Positions 7,499-16,551 of a DNA stretch of 64,000 nt are shown piece by piece. The notes beneath the pieces were generated by a model, which ran no database searches, was not told the origin of the DNA, and worked only from the letters and a program-made list of their open reading frames with translations. The stretch comes from Sphingomonas sp. FARSPH (lineage in GTDB: Bacteria; Pseudomonadota; Alphaproteobacteria; Sphingomonadales; Sphingomonadaceae). A program made the position numbers and the translations under genes. The stretch spans positions 2,099,001-2,163,000 of the forward strand of contig NZ_CP029985.1 of the NCBI RefSeq assembly GCF_003355005.1, read 5' to 3'. Numbering within the stretch: position 1 is the first letter of the stretch; the number at the start of each line of letters is the position of its first letter.

Positions 7499-10096
7499 CT
7501 ATCCCTCGCGCGCCAGGGCCTTGAGGCGGTAGAGCGTGTCGAGCGCCTCGCGCGGGGTAAGCGCGTCGACGTCGAGGCTCTCGACCTCGGCGCGGATCGC
7601 GTCGCACGTCTCTTCTTCGACCTGCGCGGCGGCGGCGAACAGCGGCAGATCGTCGAGGCCGGCGGCGAGCCCGCCCGTCTTCGCGCGCCCCGCCTCCAGC
7701 TTGGCGAGCACCGCCTTGGCGCGCGCGATCGTCGCGGGCGGCATCCCCGCGAGCCGCGCGACGGCGAGGCCGTAGCTGCGATCGGCGGGACCGTCCGAAA
7801 CCTCGTGCAGCAGCACCAGCTCGCCCTTCCATTCGCGCGCGCGGACGTGGTGCAGGCTGAGCGCATCGCAACGTTCGGCGAGCCGCGTCAGTTCGTGGTA
7901 ATGCGTCGCGAACAGGCAGCGGCAGCGATTGTCCTCGTGGATCGCCTCCACCACCGCCCAGGCGATGGCGAGCCCGTCATAGGTGGAGGTGCCTCGCCCA
8001 ACCTCGTCCAGGATGACGAAGCTGTGCGGCGTCGCCTGCGCCAGGATCGCCGCGGTCTCGACCATTTCGACCATGAAGGTCGATCGGCCACGCGCCAGAT
8101 TGTCGGAGGCACCGACACGGCTGAACAGCCGGTCGACGAGGCCGAGCGTCGCGGCGGTCGCGGGGACGTAGCCGCCCGCCTGCGCAAGCACCGCGATCAG
8201 CGCATTCTGGCGCAGGAAGGTGGACTTGCCGCCCATGTTGGGGCCGGTGACCAGCCACAGCCGCGAGCGTTCGCCGAGCGCGCAGTCGTTGGCGATGAAC
8301 CGGTCGCCCGATTTCGCCACGGCCGCCTCGACCACGGGGTGGCGGCCGCCGGTCACCTCGAACCGGGGATCGTCGACCAGAACGGGGCGGCTCCAACCCC
8401 CTTCGTCCGCGCGTTCGGCAAGGCCGGCGGCGACGTCGATTCGGGCAAGCGCGTCTGCGGTCGCTGCGATCGCCTCACGCGTCGCCAGTGCGGCGGCTGT
8501 CAGCTCCTCCAGATGCGCGGCCTCTGCCGCCAGCGCATGCGCGCCCGCCTGCGACACCTTGGCGGCGACCTCGTGCAGCGCGGGCGTGTTGAAGCGGACG
8601 ACGCCGGCCAGCGTCTGGCGATGCGTAAAGCCGCTGTCGGCCTGCATCAGCGCGTCCGCCGCTCTGGCCGGGACCTCGACGTGGTAACCGAGCACGTTAT
8701 TGTGGCGGACCTTGAGCGCGGCGATGCCGGTCGCGGCCTTCATCTCCGCCTCCAGCGCGGCGATCGCGCGGCGGCCGCCCGCGCCGGTATCGCGCAGATC
8801 GTCGAGGGCGATGTCGTACCCCGCGGCGATATAGCCGCCGTCGCTTGCCTCGACGGGCGGCGACGGGACGAGCGCGCGCTTGAGCAGGTCGATCAGCGCG
8901 CCATGTCCGCGCAGTCGCGGGGCGAGCCGGTCGAGCAGGGACGAAGGTGCCTCGACCCGGCCCAGCCGCTCGCCCAGATGCCACGCCCCGTCGAGGCCGT
9001 CGCGCAGCTGGCCGAGATCACGCGGGGACCCGCGCCCCGCCGCGAGCCGGCCGAGCGCGCGGCCGATATCGGGCATCGCCCGCAGCGCGCCGCGCACCTG
9101 TTCGCGTAAGCCGGGCTGGTCTTGGAAGAACTGGACGAGGTCGAGCCGCGCCTCGATCGCGGCGCGATCCATCAGCGGCGCGCCGATGTCGCCGGCGAGC
9201 AGGCGCGCACCCGCGCCCGTCACCGTGCGGTCGACCGCATCGAGCAACGATCCCTTACGCTGGCCGCCGGTGGTGCAGGTCAGCTCCAGGCTCTCGCGCG
9301 TCGCCGCGTCGATCGCCATCGTCTCGGCCGCACGCGACAGCTGCGGCGGGCGCAGGAAGGGCAGCGTGCCCTTGGCCGTATGGTCGAGATAGGCGACCAG
9401 CCCGCCGGCGGCGGCAAGCGCGGCGCGGCCGAACTGGCCGAAGCCGTCGAGCGTCGCGACGCCGAACAGCGCCTTCAGCCGCGCCTCGGCCGCGCCGCTG
9501 TCGAACGTCTGGCGCGGGCGGAGCGAGGTCGCCGCATCGGCATGCCCGCTGCCTTCTGAGGCCACCACCTCCGCCGCGCCGAGGCGGGCGAGTTCGGCGC
9601 CGAGCGCGTCGGCGGCGACGTCGATGACCATGAACTGCCCGGTCGACACGTCCGCTGCGGCGAGCGCGACCGCGCCGCCCGCCTCGCCGATCGCGACGCA
9701 CCAATTGTCGGATCGCGCGTCGAGCAGCGCCTCCTCGGTCAGCGTGCCCGCCGTGACGAAGCGGACGATCGCGCGGTTGACCAGCGCCTTGCTGCCCCGC
9801 GCCTTGCGCGCGGCCTCCGGGCTTTCGGTCTGTTCGGCGATCGCGACGCGGTGGCCCGCCTTGATCAGCCGTTGCAGATAGGCGGTGGCGGCATGGACGG
9901 GCACCCCGCACATCGGCACCTTTTCGCCGCCATGCTCGCCACGCGCGGTGAGCGCGATGTCGAGCACGCCGCTCGCGATGCGCGCATCATCGAAGAACAG
10001 TTCGAAGAAATCGCCCATGCGATAGAAGAGCAGGCAATCCTCCGCTTCGGCCTTCAACGCCAGATATTGCGCCATCATCGGGGTGGGTGCGGTCAT
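7499..10096 (-). CDS. mutS: DNA mismatch repair protein MutS
   Basis: MutS recognises mismatches and small loops. The 865-residue product has the N-terminal mismatch-binding domain (LLFYRMGDFFELF with the Phe-X-Glu wedge in GDFFE), the connector, lever and clamp regions, and the ABC-type ATPase. The ATPase shows Walker A TGPNMGGKSTFLRQ, the ST.MVEM loop and Walker B FVILDEVGRGTSTYDG. Length matches the family (about 850-880). The chosen start (MTAPTPMMAQYLALK) gives the usual N terminus; upstream codons in this frame are not MutS-like. It is divergent from maeB with about 147 bp between the starts, and glnD lies downstream. Confidence 0.97.
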   Translation of the reverse strand: MTAPTPMMAQYLALKAEAEDCLLFYRMGDFFELFFDDARIASGVLDIALTARGEHGGEKVPMCGVPVHAATAYLQRLIKAGHRVAIAEQTESPEAARKARGSKALVNRAIVRFVTAGTLTEEALLDARSDNWCVAIGEAGGAVALAAADVSTGQFMVIDVAADALGAELARLGAAEVVASEGSGHADAATSLRPRQTFDSGAAEARLKALFGVATLDGFGQFGRAALAAAGGLVAYLDHTAKGTLPFLRPPQLSRAAETMAIDAATRESLELTCTTGGQRKGSLLDAVDRTVTGAGARLLAGDIGAPLMDRAAIEARLDLVQFFQDQPGLREQVRGALRAMPDIGRALGRLAAGRGSPRDLGQLRDGLDGAWHLGERLGRVEAPSSLLDRLAPRLRGHGALIDLLKRALVPSPPVEASDGGYIAAGYDIALDDLRDTGAGGRRAIAALEAEMKAATGIAALKVRHNNVLGYHVEVPARAADALMQADSGFTHRQTLAGVVRFNTPALHEVAAKVSQAGAHALAAEAAHLEELTAAALATREAIAATADALARIDVAAGLAERADEGGWSRPVLVDDPRFEVTGGRHPVVEAAVAKSGDRFIANDCALGERSRLWLVTGPNMGGKSTFLRQNALIAVLAQAGGYVPATAATLGLVDRLFSRVGASDNLARGRSTFMVEMVETAAILAQATPHSFVILDEVGRGTSTYDGLAIAWAVVEAIHEDNRCRCLFATHYHELTRLAERCDALSLHHVRAREWKGELVLLHEVSDGPADRSYGLAVARLAGMPPATIARAKAVLAKLEAGRAKTGGLAAGLDDLPLFAAAAQVEEETCDAIRAEVESLDVDALTPREALDTLYRLKALAREG

Positions 10097-10243
10097 CGGT
10101 GGTGGGCGCTGTTCTTCGAAGGGATCGGGGGTGCCGGCGGCCGACCGGCTATAGGTCGCGGCCCTGGCAATGCCTAGCACGGGTTGAAAGCCCCGCCCGA
10201 AATGGCCAAGAGCCGTAGCGTCCCCAGCCGCCCGCGAGGTCCC

Positions 10244-12499
10244 ATGTCCGAAAATGCGTCCGTCCAGTTCTCCGAACGCGAGGCCCTGCTGTTCCATTCC
10301 GAGGGGCGGCCCGGCAAGATCGAGATCGTCGCGTCGAAGCCGATGGCGACGCAACGCGACCTCGCGCTCGCCTATTCGCCCGGTGTCGCGGTGCCGGTGC
10401 AGGCGATCGCGGACGATCCCGCCACCGCATACGATTATACCGCCAAGGGCAATCTGGTTGCGGTCATTTCCAACGGCACCGCAATTCTGGGCATGGGCAA
10501 CCTCGGCGCGCTCGCGTCCAAGCCGGTGATGGAGGGCAAGGCGGTGCTCTTCAAGCGCTTCGCCGACGTCGATTCGATCGACATCGAGCTGAAGACGGAG
10601 GACGTCAACCGCTTCATCGATGCGGTCGAACTGATGGAGCCGACTTTCGGCGGCATCAATCTCGAGGATATCAAGGCGCCCGAATGCTTCATCATCGAGC
10701 AGGCGCTCCGCGAACGGATGAACATACCCGTCTTCCATGACGACCAGCACGGCACCGCGATCATCTGCGCGGCAGGCCTCATCAACGCCTGTCTGCTGAC
10801 CGGGCGCAAGCTCGACGAGATCAAGCTGGTCGTCAACGGCGCGGGCGCGGCGGCGATCGCCTGCACCGAGCTGATGAAGGCGATGGGCGTGCGCCACGAC
10901 AACGTCATCATGTGCGACAAGACGGGCGTCATCTATCAGGGCCGCGACGATGTGAATCAGTGGCAGTCGGCGCACGCCGCCGCCACCGACCGCCGCACGC
11001 TGAAGGAGGCTTTGGTCGGCGCGGACGTGTTCCTCGGCCTGTCGGCGGCGGGCGCGCTGAAGGGCGACATGGTGATCGAGATGGCGGACGCGCCGATCAT
11101 CTTCGCCATGGCCAATCCGGTTCCCGAGATCCTGCCCGAAGAAGCGAAGACCGCGCGCCCCGACGCGATCATCGCCACCGGCCGCTCGGACTATCCGAAC
11201 CAGGTCAACAATGTGCTCGGCTTCCCCTTCATCTTCCGCGGCGCGCTCGACGTGCGCGCGACGGGGATCAACGACGACATGAAGATCGCCGCGGCCAAGG
11301 CGATCGCCGACCTGGCGCGCGAGCGCGTGCCCGAAGAGGTGGCGGCGGCCTATGGCGTCAGCCACAGTTTCGGCCCCGATTACATCATCCCCGCGCCGTT
11401 CGACCCGCGCCTGATGGAGGAAGTGCCCGCCGCGGTCGCCAAGGCGGCGATGGATTCGGGGCTGGCGACCAAGCCGATCCTCGACATGCAGGCGTATCGC
11501 CAGTCGCTGCGCGCCCGCCTCAACCCGACGACCTCGGTGCTCAGCCTCGCCTATGAGGGCGCGCGCGCGCGGCCCAAGCGCGTGCTGTTCGCGGAGGGTG
11601 AGGAAGAGGTCGTCCTGCGCGCCGCGATCGCGTTCAAGGAGGGGGGGTACGGCACGCCGGTGCTGGTCGGGCGCGACGACGTCCACGACAAGCTGCGCGA
11701 CCTGGGCGTCAATCCGGAAGACTATGAGGTGCACAACAGCCGCGTGTCGCCGCTGGTCCCCAAGATGGTCGACTTCGTCTATGCGCGCCTGCAACGCCGC
11801 GGCTATCTGCGCCGCGACGTCGAGCGGATGATCAACCAGGATCGCAACGTCTTCGGCTCGGCGATGCTGCAGCTGGGCGAGGCCGATGCGATGATCACGG
11901 GCATCACGCGCACGTGGGCCGAATCGATGCGCCAGGTGAAGCGCGTCATCGATCCCGAAGCGGGGCGCACGCCGTTCGGCATCCATATCATGGTCGGCCA
12001 GAGCCACACGGTGTTTATCGCCGACACGACCGTCAACGAGCGGCCGACGGGCGAGCAACTCGCCGACTTCGCCGAACAGACCGCGCAGGTCGCGCGCCGC
12101 ATGGGCCACGAGCCGCGCGTCGCGATGCTCAGCTATTCGACGTTCGGCAATCCGAAGGGCGCGTGGGTCGACAATATCCGCGACGCGGTGTCGGTGCTCG
12201 ACGCGCGCGGCGTCGGCTTCGAATATGAAGGCGAGATGCCGCCCGACGTCGCGCTCAATCCGAAGCAGCTGGCGAACTATCCGTTCGCGCGCCTTTCCGG
12301 CCCGGCGAATATCCTGATCATGCCGGGCCTGCAGTCCGCGCATATCGCCGCGAAGCTGCTGCGCGAGCTGGGCGGTGACAGTGTCATCGGCCCGATGCTG
12401 ATCGGCATGGAAAAGCCGATCCAGATCGCGCCGATGACCTCCACCGCGAGCGAGCTGGTGACGCTGGCGGTGCTCGCCGCGGGTGGTATCGCGCGCTGA
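10244..12499 (+). CDS. maeB: NADP-dependent malic enzyme with phosphotransacetylase-like domain
   Basis: It decarboxylates malate to pyruvate and makes NADPH, linking the TCA cycle to pyruvate. The 751-residue protein has the malic enzyme half (LALAYSPGVAVPVQAI, FHDDQHGTAII, VVNGAGAAAIAC, AMANPVPEI) to about residue 430. A phosphotransacetylase-like half then continues (RVLFAEGEEEVVLRAA, MVGQSHTVFIADTTVN, ANILIMPGLQSAHIAAKLL). In MaeB enzymes this half is regulatory and catalytically inert. Start: ATG at 10244 (MSENASVQ) is preceded by GAGG; an in-frame TTG at 10184 would add 20 untypical residues. It converges on an SDR gene, with a shared hairpin between them. Confidence 0.95.
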   Translation: MSENASVQFSEREALLFHSEGRPGKIEIVASKPMATQRDLALAYSPGVAVPVQAIADDPATAYDYTAKGNLVAVISNGTAILGMGNLGALASKPVMEGKAVLFKRFADVDSIDIELKTEDVNRFIDAVELMEPTFGGINLEDIKAPECFIIEQALRERMNIPVFHDDQHGTAIICAAGLINACLLTGRKLDEIKLVVNGAGAAAIACTELMKAMGVRHDNVIMCDKTGVIYQGRDDVNQWQSAHAAATDRRTLKEALVGADVFLGLSAAGALKGDMVIEMADAPIIFAMANPVPEILPEEAKTARPDAIIATGRSDYPNQVNNVLGFPFIFRGALDVRATGINDDMKIAAAKAIADLARERVPEEVAAAYGVSHSFGPDYIIPAPFDPRLMEEVPAAVAKAAMDSGLATKPILDMQAYRQSLRARLNPTTSVLSLAYEGARARPKRVLFAEGEEEVVLRAAIAFKEGGYGTPVLVGRDDVHDKLRDLGVNPEDYEVHNSRVSPLVPKMVDFVYARLQRRGYLRRDVERMINQDRNVFGSAMLQLGEADAMITGITRTWAESMRQVKRVIDPEAGRTPFGIHIMVGQSHTVFIADTTVNERPTGEQLADFAEQTAQVARRMGHEPRVAMLSYSTFGNPKGAWVDNIRDAVSVLDARGVGFEYEGEMPPDVALNPKQLANYPFARLSGPANILIMPGLQSAHIAAKLLRELGGDSVIGPMLIGMEKPIQIAPMTSTASELVTLAVLAAGGIAR

Positions 12500-12527
12500 G
12501 CCCGGACCCGGCCGCCGTCGCATTTCT

Positions 12528-12549
12528 CCCCTCCCGTTTGCGGGAGGGG
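12528..12549. terminator. Shared hairpin between convergent maeB and SDR genes
   Basis: A perfect 9-bp stem CCCCTCCCG / CGGGAGGGG with loop TTTG lies 28 bp after maeB and 17 bp before the SDR stop on the other strand. There is no clear T-run on either side. The same sequence type occurs after infC, so it may be a small dispersed palindrome used as a terminator. Confidence 0.55.
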
Positions 12550-12566
12550 GCACAATTCAGGGATCG

Positions 12567-13355
12567 TCAGCCGTCGATGCTGGTTCCCAGCGCGGCGTGG
12601 ACCAGGCCGCCGTCGACAGTGATCGTCTCGCCGATCACGTAATCGCCGGCGCGGCTGGCGAGGTAGATCGCTGCGCCCGCCATATCCTCATCCGTGCCGA
12701 TTCGACCTGCGGGAATCCCTTGCGCCACCGCAGCGCCATGGTCGCGCGCGGCACGGTTCATCTCGCTGGCGAAGGCGCCCGGTGCGATCGAAGTGACGTT
12801 GACATGGTCACGCACCAGCCGCGCCGCCATCCGCTTGGTCAGATAGATCAGCGCTGCCTTGGACGCATGATAGCTGTACGTTTCCCACGGGTTGAGGCGC
12901 TGGCCGTCGATCGAGGTGATGTTGATGACCTTGGCCGGGCGGTCCGGCGTCGCGGCGGCCTTGAGCAGGCCGTGCAGCGCCTGCGTAAGGAAGAAGGGCG
13001 ATTTGACGTTGAGGTCCATCACCTTGTCCCACCCGCTTTCTGGAAATTCTTCGAACGGCACGCCCCACGCCGCGCCCGCATTGTTGACGAGTATGTCGAG
13101 CCGCTCCTCTCGCTCCGCCAGCGCGGCGGCGAGCGCGCGCACCCCCGCCACCGTGGAGACATCCGCGGGCAGAGGGATGCACTTTGGGCCGAGCGCGGCG
13201 GCGGTATCCTCGCACGCCCCCGCCTTGCGGCTGGAGACGTAGACCGTCGCGCCCTGCTGGATGAAGCCGCTCGCGATCATCTTGCCGATGCCGCGGCTGC
13301 CGCCGGTGACGAGGGCGATGCGGCCGTTGAGGCGGAACAGGTCAGTGGTGTTCAC
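12567..13355 (-). CDS. SDR-family oxidoreductase, RhlG-like
   Basis: A 262-residue classical short-chain dehydrogenase. It has the cofactor motif TGGSRGIG (17-24), NNAG (about 92-95), a Ser in NITSIDG and the catalytic YHASK. From memory the closest named relative is the NADPH-dependent beta-ketoacyl reductase RhlG/FabG type, with a shared pattern such as RLDILVNNAG.WG and GWDKVM.LNV. Substrate is unknown; a 3-oxoacyl or other ketone is likely. It lies upstream of an acyl-CoA dehydrogenase on the same strand, but a 208-bp repeat-bearing gap separates them, so a joint operon is doubtful. Confidence 0.85.
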   Translation of the reverse strand: MNTTDLFRLNGRIALVTGGSRGIGKMIASGFIQQGATVYVSSRKAGACEDTAAALGPKCIPLPADVSTVAGVRALAAALAEREERLDILVNNAGAAWGVPFEEFPESGWDKVMDLNVKSPFFLTQALHGLLKAAATPDRPAKVINITSIDGQRLNPWETYSYHASKAALIYLTKRMAARLVRDHVNVTSIAPGAFASEMNRAARDHGAAVAQGIPAGRIGTDEDMAGAAIYLASRAGDYVIGETITVDGGLVHAALGTSIDG

Positions 13356-13423
13356 GAGGGCTCCTGGGACAATAGGTGCGCCGGGGCGTGCGGCAAGAAA
13401 GTCGGGCGTAAACGTACCGAACC

Positions 13424-13516
13424 GTCATTCCCGCGAAGGCGGGAATCTAGGCCGGCTGACGTGGCGGCTCCGCCGATGAACCTGCGCGTCTGGATCCCCG
13501 CCTGCGCGGGGACGAC
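13424..13516. repeat. Long imperfect palindromic intergenic repeat (family B)
   Basis: The left arm is GTCATTCCCGCGAAGGCGGG (13424 onward, then AATC). The right arm GGATCCCCGCCTGCGCGGGG, followed by ACGAC, ends at 13516. Each arm is itself palindromic, and the two arms are inverted relative to each other. This resembles the REP/BIME-like repeats common in sphingomonads. A shortened relative may lie near 28034 (GTCATCCCCGCCTTCGCG), and a decayed copy at about 15852-15895. Confidence 0.75.
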
Positions 13517-13563
13517 AATGGGCCGGGTGCGGTGTTCGATGTCATCCCCTTTCGCCCCGAGCA

Positions 13564-14709
13564 TCACCCGCCCCTTTTCATCGTCTCGCGCGCAATGATA
13601 ACCTGCTGGATCTGGCTGGTGCCTTCGTAGATGCGGAACAGGCGGACGTCGCGATACAGGCGTTCGATGCCGTAATCGGCGATATAGCCCGCCCCGCCGA
13701 AAATCTGCACCGCCTTGTCCGCGACGCGGCCGACCATCTCGCTGGCGAAATATTTGGCCGCGGCCGATTCGAGGACGACGTCCTTGCCATCATCCTTCGC
13801 CTGCGCCGTCTCCAGCACCATCGCGCGCGCGACGAGCGCCTCGGTCTTCATGTCGGCGATCATGCCCTGGATCAGCTGGTGATGCGCGATCGGCTGGCCG
13901 AACTGCTTGCGCTCGCCGGCATAAGCGACGCTGTCGGCGATCAGCCGCTCGGCGACGCCGACGCAGACCGCGGCGATGTGCAGGCGCCCCCGATCGAGCA
14001 CGCGCATCGCGATCTTGAACCCCTCGCCCTCCGCGCCCAGCCGGTTTTCGACCGGCACGGGGACTTCGTCGAAATTGACGTCGGCGACCTTCGCGCCTTT
14101 CTGTCCCATTTTCTTTTCGGGTTCGCCGATCGACACGCCGGGAAGGTCGCGCGGGACGAGGAAGGCGGAAACGCCGCGCGCGCCCGGTTCGTCGCCCGTC
14201 CGCGCCATTACGGTGAACAGCTGCGCCTTGTCCGCATTGGTGATGTAGCGCTTCGTGCCGGACAGGCGGTAGACGTCGCCGTCACGGACCGCGCGCGTCT
14301 TGACGCTGCCCGAATCGCTGCCGACGTCGGGTTCGGTCAGCGCGAAGCTGGTGACGATCTCGCCGCTGGCGATACGCGGCAGCCATGCCGCCTTTTGCTC
14401 GGGCGTGCCGGCCATGACGAGTCCCTGGCTGCCGATACCGACATTGGTGCCGAAGGTGGAGCGGAAGGCAGGGGTGGTGCGGCCCATCTCGATCGCGACC
14501 TTCGCTTCTTCCAGCATCGTCAGGCCGAGGCCGCCATATTCCTCCGCGATCGACAGGCCGAACAGGCCCATCGCCTTCATCTCGTCGACCAAGGCGTCGG
14601 GGATCGCGTCCGCCGCCTCCACCTCCGCCTCGAGCGGACGCAGTCGTTCGGCGACGAAGCGGCGGATGGTGTCGATCAGCGCGTCGAAGGTTTCGGGGTC
14701 GAGGGCCAT
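13564..14709 (-). CDS. Acyl-CoA dehydrogenase
   Basis: An FAD-dependent acyl-CoA dehydrogenase of 381 residues catalysing alpha,beta-desaturation of an acyl-CoA. Family hallmarks are FALTEPDVGSDSGSVKTRA (FAD/substrate loop), RYITNADKAQLFTVMART, the middle beta domain, the QIFGGAGYIADYGIERLYRDVR helix and the conserved IYEGTSQIQQ near the end. The substrate class (short/branched versus long chain) cannot be read from sequence alone. Start: ATG at 14709 (MALDPETFDAL) has AAGGA about 8 nt upstream. The open frame extends further but without family-like sequence. Confidence 0.93.
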   Translation of the reverse strand: MALDPETFDALIDTIRRFVAERLRPLEAEVEAADAIPDALVDEMKAMGLFGLSIAEEYGGLGLTMLEEAKVAIEMGRTTPAFRSTFGTNVGIGSQGLVMAGTPEQKAAWLPRIASGEIVTSFALTEPDVGSDSGSVKTRAVRDGDVYRLSGTKRYITNADKAQLFTVMARTGDEPGARGVSAFLVPRDLPGVSIGEPEKKMGQKGAKVADVNFDEVPVPVENRLGAEGEGFKIAMRVLDRGRLHIAAVCVGVAERLIADSVAYAGERKQFGQPIAHHQLIQGMIADMKTEALVARAMVLETAQAKDDGKDVVLESAAAKYFASEMVGRVADKAVQIFGGAGYIADYGIERLYRDVRLFRIYEGTSQIQQVIIARETMKRGG

Positions 14710-15132
14710 GGCCGTGTCCTTGCGATAACGGTTGCGAAGGGTAGGGTGCGGGAGCGGAGTGGGCAAACCCAAAATTCTAAATCGACGCAGATGCCAGCTT
14801 TGCCGTAGCATAAGATGATACCGGCGCAGCCATTCATCATAATCCTTTGAAGGCAGGAGCCCCGGTTTCATGAGCGGACGCCCGTCACTGGGTTTCGCGC
14901 TGAGCTCCTCAGATTGCAGGAGGATGCGCGCGTTTCTGTACGAAACCGGCCCGATCTGCGCGGAACCTTGGTAAATTGGGACAGCCTTTCGCCCTCGCTT
15001 CGTCGCACGGTGAGCCGTTCATCTGCGCTTCACAACCGTTCGCCGGAAAGCGCCCGCCGCCCCTCTATGCCGGGGGAACGATGTTGCGTAGCGCCATCCT
15101 CGACGAACGGGTTTTGACCGGGGGGTCACCAA
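14710..15132. other. Divergent intergenic region, acyl-CoA dehydrogenase / CHAP gene
   Basis: About 420 bases. The reading frame of the acyl-CoA dehydrogenase stays open to 14871 but does not look coding. A moderately AT-rich stretch (14765-14845) and GGTAAATTGGGAC near 14970 could hold promoters for the two divergent genes. I could not identify a definite site, RNA gene or repeat. Confidence 0.45.
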
Positions 15133-15696
15133 GTGTTGAAGAAGCTGGCAGCGCAGGTTGCGCTGATATTCTCTTGCGGCCTGATGATGGCCTCTCCGGC
15201 GGCGGCGCAATTCTGGCAGTGTGCGCCCTACGCCCGCGAGGTTTCCGGCATCGCGCTGCACGGCAACGCCAACACCTGGTGGGGTCAGGCGGCGGGCCGC
15301 TACCAGCGCGGGCACAAGCCCGAAGTCGGCTCGGTCCTCTCCTTCCAGTCCACCCGCCGCATGCGCGTCGGCCACGTCGCGATGGTGTCGCAGGTGGTCA
15401 GCGATCGGGAAGTGCTGCTGACGCACGCCAACTGGTCGCGCCCCGGCCAGATCGAGCGCAACGTCCGCGCCGTCGACGTTTCCGCCGCCGGCGACTGGAG
15501 CGAAGTCAAGGTGTGGTACGGCCCGAACGGCGGTCTCGGCACGTCGAGCTACCCCACCAACGGCTTCATCTATTCGGGTCATGCGCCGGCGGATGCCGAC
15601 GCGGTGCCGGCGAGCCGCGACGACGTCGCCGCCGCCAACCTGGCGATGATCGCGACCTCTGCTGTGGTGCCGGTCAAGCCGGTTGCGGATCGCTGA
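15133..15696 (+). CDS. Secreted CHAP-domain protein (putative cell-wall amidase/peptidase)
   Basis: 187 residues with an N-terminal signal peptide (LAAQVALIFSCGLMMASPAAA, cut near residue 26) followed at once by a CHAP/NlpC-P60-like domain. The presumed nucleophile is Cys30 in WQCAPYAREVSG and the presumed His is His81 in RVGHVAMVSQVV, with the Asn region in LLTHANWS. CHAP enzymes cut peptidoglycan cross-bridges or stem peptides, so action in the periplasm is likely. Start: GTG at 15133 or the adjacent TTG at 15136; upstream purines are weak. A strong terminator follows, so it is monocistronic. Confidence 0.85.
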   Translation: MLKKLAAQVALIFSCGLMMASPAAAQFWQCAPYAREVSGIALHGNANTWWGQAAGRYQRGHKPEVGSVLSFQSTRRMRVGHVAMVSQVVSDREVLLTHANWSRPGQIERNVRAVDVSAAGDWSEVKVWYGPNGGLGTSSYPTNGFIYSGHAPADADAVPASRDDVAAANLAMIATSAVVPVKPVADR

Positions 15697-15725
15697 TCCT
15701 CACCTACATCATCGCATGCGAAGAG

Positions 15726-15750
15726 GGGCCCGGAAACGGGCCCTTTTTTT
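15726..15750 (+). terminator. Strong intrinsic terminator after the CHAP gene
   Basis: A 7-bp perfect stem GGGCCCG / CGGGCCC with a GAAA tetraloop is followed by seven T. This is a textbook rho-independent terminator 29 bp after the stop codon. Confidence 0.95.
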
Positions 15751-15943
15751 GTGGCGTTGGGGGAAGGCGTCGCACGCGGGGGATGACATTCTTTTTCCCT
15801 GACGAAGGCCTGGGTCCATTTGGGCATCGCCTATGGCGGCCGCAACATGGGGTCATTCCGCATCCCCAGTTGGGCCCCGGCCGTCGCCGGGAGGATGGTA
15901 TGGTTTGGAGGCAATACCCCTTTTCAGCGCAGGCTGACCCGGG

Positions 15944-16435
15944 TCACGCCGGACGGAAGGTCATCGCGACGCCGTTCATGCAATAGCGCTTGCCGGTCGG
16001 CTTGGGTCCGTCGTCGAACACATGGCCGAGATGCCCGCCGCACCGGCTGCAATGCACCTCGACGCGCTCTTCGAGCAGCGATCGGTCCGTCTTCGTCCCG
16101 ATCGCGCGCGGCAGCGGCGCCCAGAAGCTGGGCCAGCCGGTGCCGCTGTCGAACTTGGTCTTCGATGAGAAAACGGGTTGCGCGCATCCTTTGCACTGGA
16201 ACGTACCCGCACGATGCTCGTCATTGAGCGGGCTGGAAAAGGGACGCTCGGTGCCCTCATGCCGCAATACGTTCCACGCGGCGTCGCCCAGCTTCTTGCG
16301 CCAGGCGGCATCGCTCATCTGGACGGGATAGGTCGCGGCATCGGCGGGCGCGGCGCGACAGCCCCAGAGCACCGCGCCGGCAAAACCGGTGGCGGCGAGT
16401 GACAGCAGCGAGCGGCGGGTGGGATCGATGGTCAT
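15944..16435 (-). CDS. msrB: Exported peptide-methionine (R)-S-oxide reductase
   Basis: It reduces the R form of methionine sulfoxide in proteins. The MsrB fold has two zinc CXXC pairs (Cys81/Cys84 in CKGC; Cys129/Cys132 in CSRCGGHLGHVF), SGTGWPSFW and the catalytic Cys152 in RYCMNG. Most cytosolic MsrB have no leader. Here residues 1-33 read MTIDPTRRSLLSLAATGFAG..., with a twin-arginine-like RR and a hydrophobic stretch ending at Cys26 in LWGC. Export, perhaps as a Tat substrate or lipoprotein, is therefore likely and points to repair of envelope proteins. Start is ATG at 16435. It is divergent from a small conserved gene. Confidence 0.93.
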   Translation of the reverse strand: MTIDPTRRSLLSLAATGFAGAVLWGCRAAPADAATYPVQMSDAAWRKKLGDAAWNVLRHEGTERPFSSPLNDEHRAGTFQCKGCAQPVFSSKTKFDSGTGWPSFWAPLPRAIGTKTDRSLLEERVEVHCSRCGGHLGHVFDDGPKPTGKRYCMNGVAMTFRPA

Positions 16436-16551
16436 GACGTGAGATATGGGGACGCCGTTGCGCTTGCCCAGACCCACGCAGCATTATGATCCACGTTGGA
16501 ACCGCCACGTGGGCTGCGGGGTTGAGCGCGACGAAAGGTGCAACCAAGATC

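Noticed and set aside
7464..7866. Long N-terminal extension of the glnD frame up to 7866
   Set aside because: It overlaps the mutS 3' end in another frame and reads as Arg/Ser-rich shadow sequence. GlnD-like sequence begins only at 7476.
10097..12553. Long extension of the mutS frame through maeB on the opposite strand
   Set aside because: It is antisense to maeB and has no MutS similarity; it is an open shadow frame caused by high GC.
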